From: Calditrichota bacterium
GTDB taxonomy: Bacteria > Zhuqueibacterota > Zhuqueibacteria > Residuimicrobiales > Krinioviventaceae
NCBI GenBank assembly: GCA_003818595.1
Contig: RPQV01000016.1
Span: forward strand, 1 to 17,944
DNA length: 17,944 bases
Direction: 5' to 3'
The translations under genes were made by a program, and so were the position numbers. Each line of letters begins with the position of its first letter. The stretch's first letter is position 1. Shown piece by piece: positions 15,173-17,944 of the stretch. Under the pieces are notes generated by a model. That model ran no database searches. It saw only the letters and a program-made list of their open reading frames with translations, and had not been told where the DNA came from.

Positions 15173-16960
15173 ATGGGACTCTTGTATCGGCTGCGTTGGG
15201 TCGCACTGTCATTCGTTGGATTTGCCGCTTTGTTTTTCACCTATATAAAGCTCCTTGATCCCCAGTTGGTTTATATGCACCAACATCCGGTATTCTTTTT
15301 TGAAAATCGATTTTTGCACGAATATATCTCCTATCCCGGGGGAATCGTCGAATATCTCAACGCCTTTTTCATGCAGTGGTATTTCTCCTCGACATTGGGC
15401 GCTCTGATCCTGTGCCTGGTTTTGCTGCTGAATGTCATTATGATACGCGCGTTACTTAAAGTGATTTCTCCTGTTCGCTCATGGACGGGCAGCGAATTTT
15501 TGATGATCCTGCCATTGGCTCTCCATCAGCTCCGCTATGATGCGACGCTGACGCCGCTGCTGTGTTCGCTCATCGTCCTGGCCGGCTTGTATTTCACATT
15601 ATCCTCCACAAGAACCTATGGGATGATTGGTTTGTTCGCCCTGGTCAATGCCGCGATCTATTATATTGGCGCGGGCACTAATCTGATTTACGCCTTGCTT
15701 TTCCTGATTCTCATGCGTCCGCGTTCCCAGACTGTGCGCTTGACGATTTCGCTGATTTTTGCCGCGTACACCGCGGCTTTGCCGTATTTTTTCCGGCTCT
15801 TTACTTCAACTGACCCGAGGAATTGGTACACCGCGCTTTTGCCGCGTTCAACCTCATTGTCCGGCGATGGACTTGTGCTGATATTCTGGCTCATACTCAT
15901 TGTTTTTCTATTATTAGGGCGTTTCATGAGACCTCCTGAACAACGGCTTGAAAACAACAAAGGTGAACGTTCGGCTCTGTGGGGTTATGTGATGTTTGCC
16001 GGCGCGGTGGTGAGTTTTATTGTGCTTGCACCGATGCTGATTGATGTTCGATATCGCAGCGTGTTGCGGGTCAATGTCGCCGCTGAAAAACGTGATTGGA
16101 CCTCGATCCTGGCGATTCTGCAGCGGCATCCGGTCAACCATCGTTTATCCAATCTGCAGCTCTATCGGGCGCTCTACTTTACCCAGCAATTGGGCGATCA
16201 GCTGTTCAGCTATGAAAATGTCGAGCAGCAGGACGGGCTCTATCGCAACGATCGCATCTCTTACGATTATGCTTTGGAGTATTGTGATTTACTCCTCGAT
16301 CTGGGGAATATCAACGGCGCCCAACATAGAGCATACGAAGCCATGGCGGTGGAGGGCGAGAGCCCGCGGGTACTCAGACGTTTGGTGTTGATTCATCTGG
16401 CCAAGGAGGAATATCATGCGGCCGAAAAGTATCTCCTGCGCCTGTTGCAGACGAATCGATATAAAGAGTGGAGCCGGAATCTGCTGGTCGGTTGTCGCGC
16501 CCGGAACTGTCAGGATGCGGTTGTACGCAGTTTGAGGACGCATCGTCTGGGAGAGGATTTTTTGATGCGTCCGGGGTATGCCCGCGCTGAACTCGCGGAC
16601 CTGGTCAAGGCCGAGCCGCGGAATAAAATGGCCGTCACCTATCTGCTGACCCATGATCTGCTGTCCGGCAATTTGGCCGGTTTTATGGAAAATCTGCCTC
16701 TTTATCGCACTCTGCAGCCCAAATTGCCGCGGCATTTTGAGGAAGCGGTGGTGCTGTATACCTTCGGTTTGGGCCGGTCTGTCGCTGCCCCTGAGGTTGT
16801 GCCGGTGCGTAAAGAGGTGATCGAGGAGTTTAATGATTTTATCGCCATCGTCATGCGCCATCATCAGGATACGAGTGCAGCCTTACCCGATCTGCAGGGA
16901 AAATACAGTCGAACCTTTTGGTTCTATTTGCTCTACTATTTCAAGGGAGAAACACGCTGA
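15173..16960 (+). CDS. Polytopic membrane protein with helical-repeat C-terminus (DUF6057-like)
   Basis: 595 residues. The N-terminal half is strongly hydrophobic, with membrane helices at about 9-27, 72-95, 107-144 (two), 147-181 (two), 188-210, 231-251 and 269-290. The C-terminal half (about 300-595) is soluble, alpha-helical and TPR-like (EKRDWTSILAILQRHP, NGAQHRAYEAMAVEGESPRV, AEKYLLRLLQTNRYKEW). The segment between helices 1 and 2, YISYPGGIVEYLNAFFMQW, resembles the PGG-EYL-F-QF signature I remember from DUF6057 membrane proteins of Bacteroidota; function unknown there too. AAGGG (15160-15164) lies 8 bases before the ATG. It follows CotH2 by 16 bases, and its stop overlaps the next start (TGATG). 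Both neighbours are exported, so it is probably an inner-membrane component of the same machinery. A glycan or lipid transporter or transferase remains possible, but no catalytic motif is visible. Confidence 0.8.
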   Translation: MGLLYRLRWVALSFVGFAALFFTYIKLLDPQLVYMHQHPVFFFENRFLHEYISYPGGIVEYLNAFFMQWYFSSTLGALILCLVLLLNVIMIRALLKVISPVRSWTGSEFLMILPLALHQLRYDATLTPLLCSLIVLAGLYFTLSSTRTYGMIGLFALVNAAIYYIGAGTNLIYALLFLILMRPRSQTVRLTISLIFAAYTAALPYFFRLFTSTDPRNWYTALLPRSTSLSGDGLVLIFWLILIVFLLLGRFMRPPEQRLENNKGERSALWGYVMFAGAVVSFIVLAPMLIDVRYRSVLRVNVAAEKRDWTSILAILQRHPVNHRLSNLQLYRALYFTQQLGDQLFSYENVEQQDGLYRNDRISYDYALEYCDLLLDLGNINGAQHRAYEAMAVEGESPRVLRRLVLIHLAKEEYHAAEKYLLRLLQTNRYKEWSRNLLVGCRARNCQDAVVRSLRTHRLGEDFLMRPGYARAELADLVKAEPRNKMAVTYLLTHDLLSGNLAGFMENLPLYRTLQPKLPRHFEEAVVLYTFGLGRSVAAPEVVPVRKEVIEEFNDFIAIVMRHHQDTSAALPDLQGKYSRTFWFYLLYYFKGETR

Positions 16961-17944
16961 TGAAATCATGGATGAGAAGAATGGTGACATTCCTATTGAT
17001 GGTTTTGATGGCGTCGTGCTCCAGAATTCCCAAGCCTGCGGACATCCAAACCATTCAGCGTATGCCTGAAATTGATCCTGATTATAAACAAATTACGATA
17101 CCGCCCAATATCGCCCCATTGAATTTCAAGATCCGTGAAACAGGCGACCATTTCGTGTTGCTGCTGCAAAATGACCGCCAGATGAAATTAAAGGTGAGCA
17201 GCGTCGACGGCACGATCAGGATTCCACGCCGGAAATGGCGTCGTCTGCTCGAAGCGAGCGCGGGATCGAGCCTCACCGTGATCCTTTCGGCGAGAAATGA
17301 GGACATAGAGCAACAGTTTTCAAGCTTTCAGATTCATGTGGCGCCGGAGACGATTGATGACTATCTGGTATATCGCCTCATTCACCCGGCGCACCTGCTG
17401 TGGAAAAAAATGGGTATTTACCAACGCAACCTGACTGGTTTTGAAGAAAAGCCGATTCTGCAGAACCGGGAAACCAATACCGAATGCATGAACTGCCACC
17501 ACTTTTGCGATTACAATCCCAACATGATGATGCTGCATTTACGGGGCGCCAAAACCGGCGGCACCCTGTTGGTGCGCGGGAATCAGGTTGAGCTCATCAA
17601 CACCGCGACCAAGGCCAATCGCGCCGGCGCCTATCCGGCGTGGTCGCCGGACGGCAGGAGAATCGCTTTTTCAGTGAACAATCTCGAGATGTTCTTTCAT
17701 GCGCTGAGCGAACCGCGGGATGTTCTCGACCGCGGCTCGGATATTTTGATATATGATATTGATCAGCACAAGATCACGGCGCCGCGGTCGATCGCCGATC
17801 CGCAGGCGATGGAAACGTTTCCCTGTTGGAGTCCGGATGGCCGCACGCTCTATTTCTGCAGTTGCCCTCCGTTTGAACGCTTTGTCAGCGAGAATGGTCT
17901 TGATTTCAAGTCCGTCCGCTATGACCTGATGAGTGTTGCCTTTG
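16960..17944 (+). CDS. Lipoprotein with PD40/TolB-like beta-propeller and a CxxCH motif (cut by window end)
   Basis: 328 codons are visible before the window ends. A lipoprotein signal (MASC, modified Cys20) anchors it to a membrane. Residues 40-170 form a domain containing ITIPPNIAPLNF and YLVYRLIHPAH; then comes CMNCHH (C176, C179, H180), the form of a c-type haem attachment site, followed by PD40 propeller repeats AWSPDGRRIAFS (227-238) and CWSPDGRTLYFC (289-300). This architecture matches proteins I recall from Bacteroidota that carry CMNCH before a TolB-like propeller and are often annotated as TolB-like or cytochrome-biogenesis related; their role is unknown. Whether haem is bound is unproven, and further Cys residues (C184, C289, C300, C302) lie nearby. 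AGGGAGA precedes the ATG by 9 bases and the start overlaps the upstream stop. Missing part: the rest of the propeller. Confidence 0.83.
   Translation, partial: MKSWMRRMVTFLLMVLMASCSRIPKPADIQTIQRMPEIDPDYKQITIPPNIAPLNFKIRETGDHFVLLLQNDRQMKLKVSSVDGTIRIPRRKWRRLLEASAGSSLTVILSARNEDIEQQFSSFQIHVAPETIDDYLVYRLIHPAHLLWKKMGIYQRNLTGFEEKPILQNRETNTECMNCHHFCDYNPNMMMLHLRGAKTGGTLLVRGNQVELINTATKANRAGAYPAWSPDGRRIAFSVNNLEMFFHALSEPRDVLDRGSDILIYDIDQHKITAPRSIADPQAMETFPCWSPDGRTLYFCSCPPFERFVSENGLDFKSVRYDLMSVAF

Overview
The window looks like a chromosomal piece of an uncultured or poorly studied bacterium of the Fibrobacterota-Chlorobiota-Bacteroidota (FCB) superphylum, most likely a Calditrichota/KSB1/Ignavibacteria-like lineage rather than a classical Bacteroides. 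The main clue is that four secreted proteins end in a type IX secretion (Por)-like C-terminal sorting domain with the NYPNPFN signature, which is typical of those groups. The lineage is inferred; the window holds no rRNA, tRNA or other taxonomic marker.

Left flank (1-3720): an imperfect inverted repeat of the ACGCAGAG type; a complete RhlE-type DEAD-box RNA helicase on the minus strand with a GC-rich stem-loop behind it; a 0.55-kb gap without a convincing gene; a complete membrane fatty acid desaturase with three histidine boxes (GTG start); and an N-terminally truncated AraC-family regulator remnant.

Centre and right (3721-17944): a run of co-directional genes for cell-surface or secreted proteins. 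It contains a duplicated module. Copy 1 is a CBM9-like secreted protein, a small ORF and a CotH-kinase-like giant protein. Copy 2 is a paralogous CBM9-like protein, an SGNH-hydrolase/TPR protein and a second CotH-like giant protein. Copy 2 continues into a polytopic membrane protein with a helical-repeat C-terminus (resembling DUF6057) and a lipoprotein with PD40/TolB-like beta-propeller repeats and one CxxCH motif, cut by the window end. SGNH/TPR to CotH2 and membrane protein to lipoprotein are joined by overlapping stop/start codons, and the CotH2 to membrane protein gap is 16 bases, so the last four genes are almost certainly one transcript. A strong stem-loop separates them from the upstream CBM9-like gene and may give it higher expression.

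How it may work together (inference): the four sorting-domain proteins would be exported across the outer membrane. The CotH domains could be extracellular protein kinases, as Bacillus CotH is, and the small CBM9-like proteins are candidate partners or substrates. The SGNH/TPR protein, the polytopic protein and the CxxCH lipoprotein would form the envelope part. I know of no characterised pathway with this composition; it is the best candidate here for an undescribed system. Other notable points are a beta-sandwich nested inside the second chitobiase-like domain of both CotH proteins, and a structured leader before the second CBM9-like gene with an unusually complete Shine-Dalgarno sequence.
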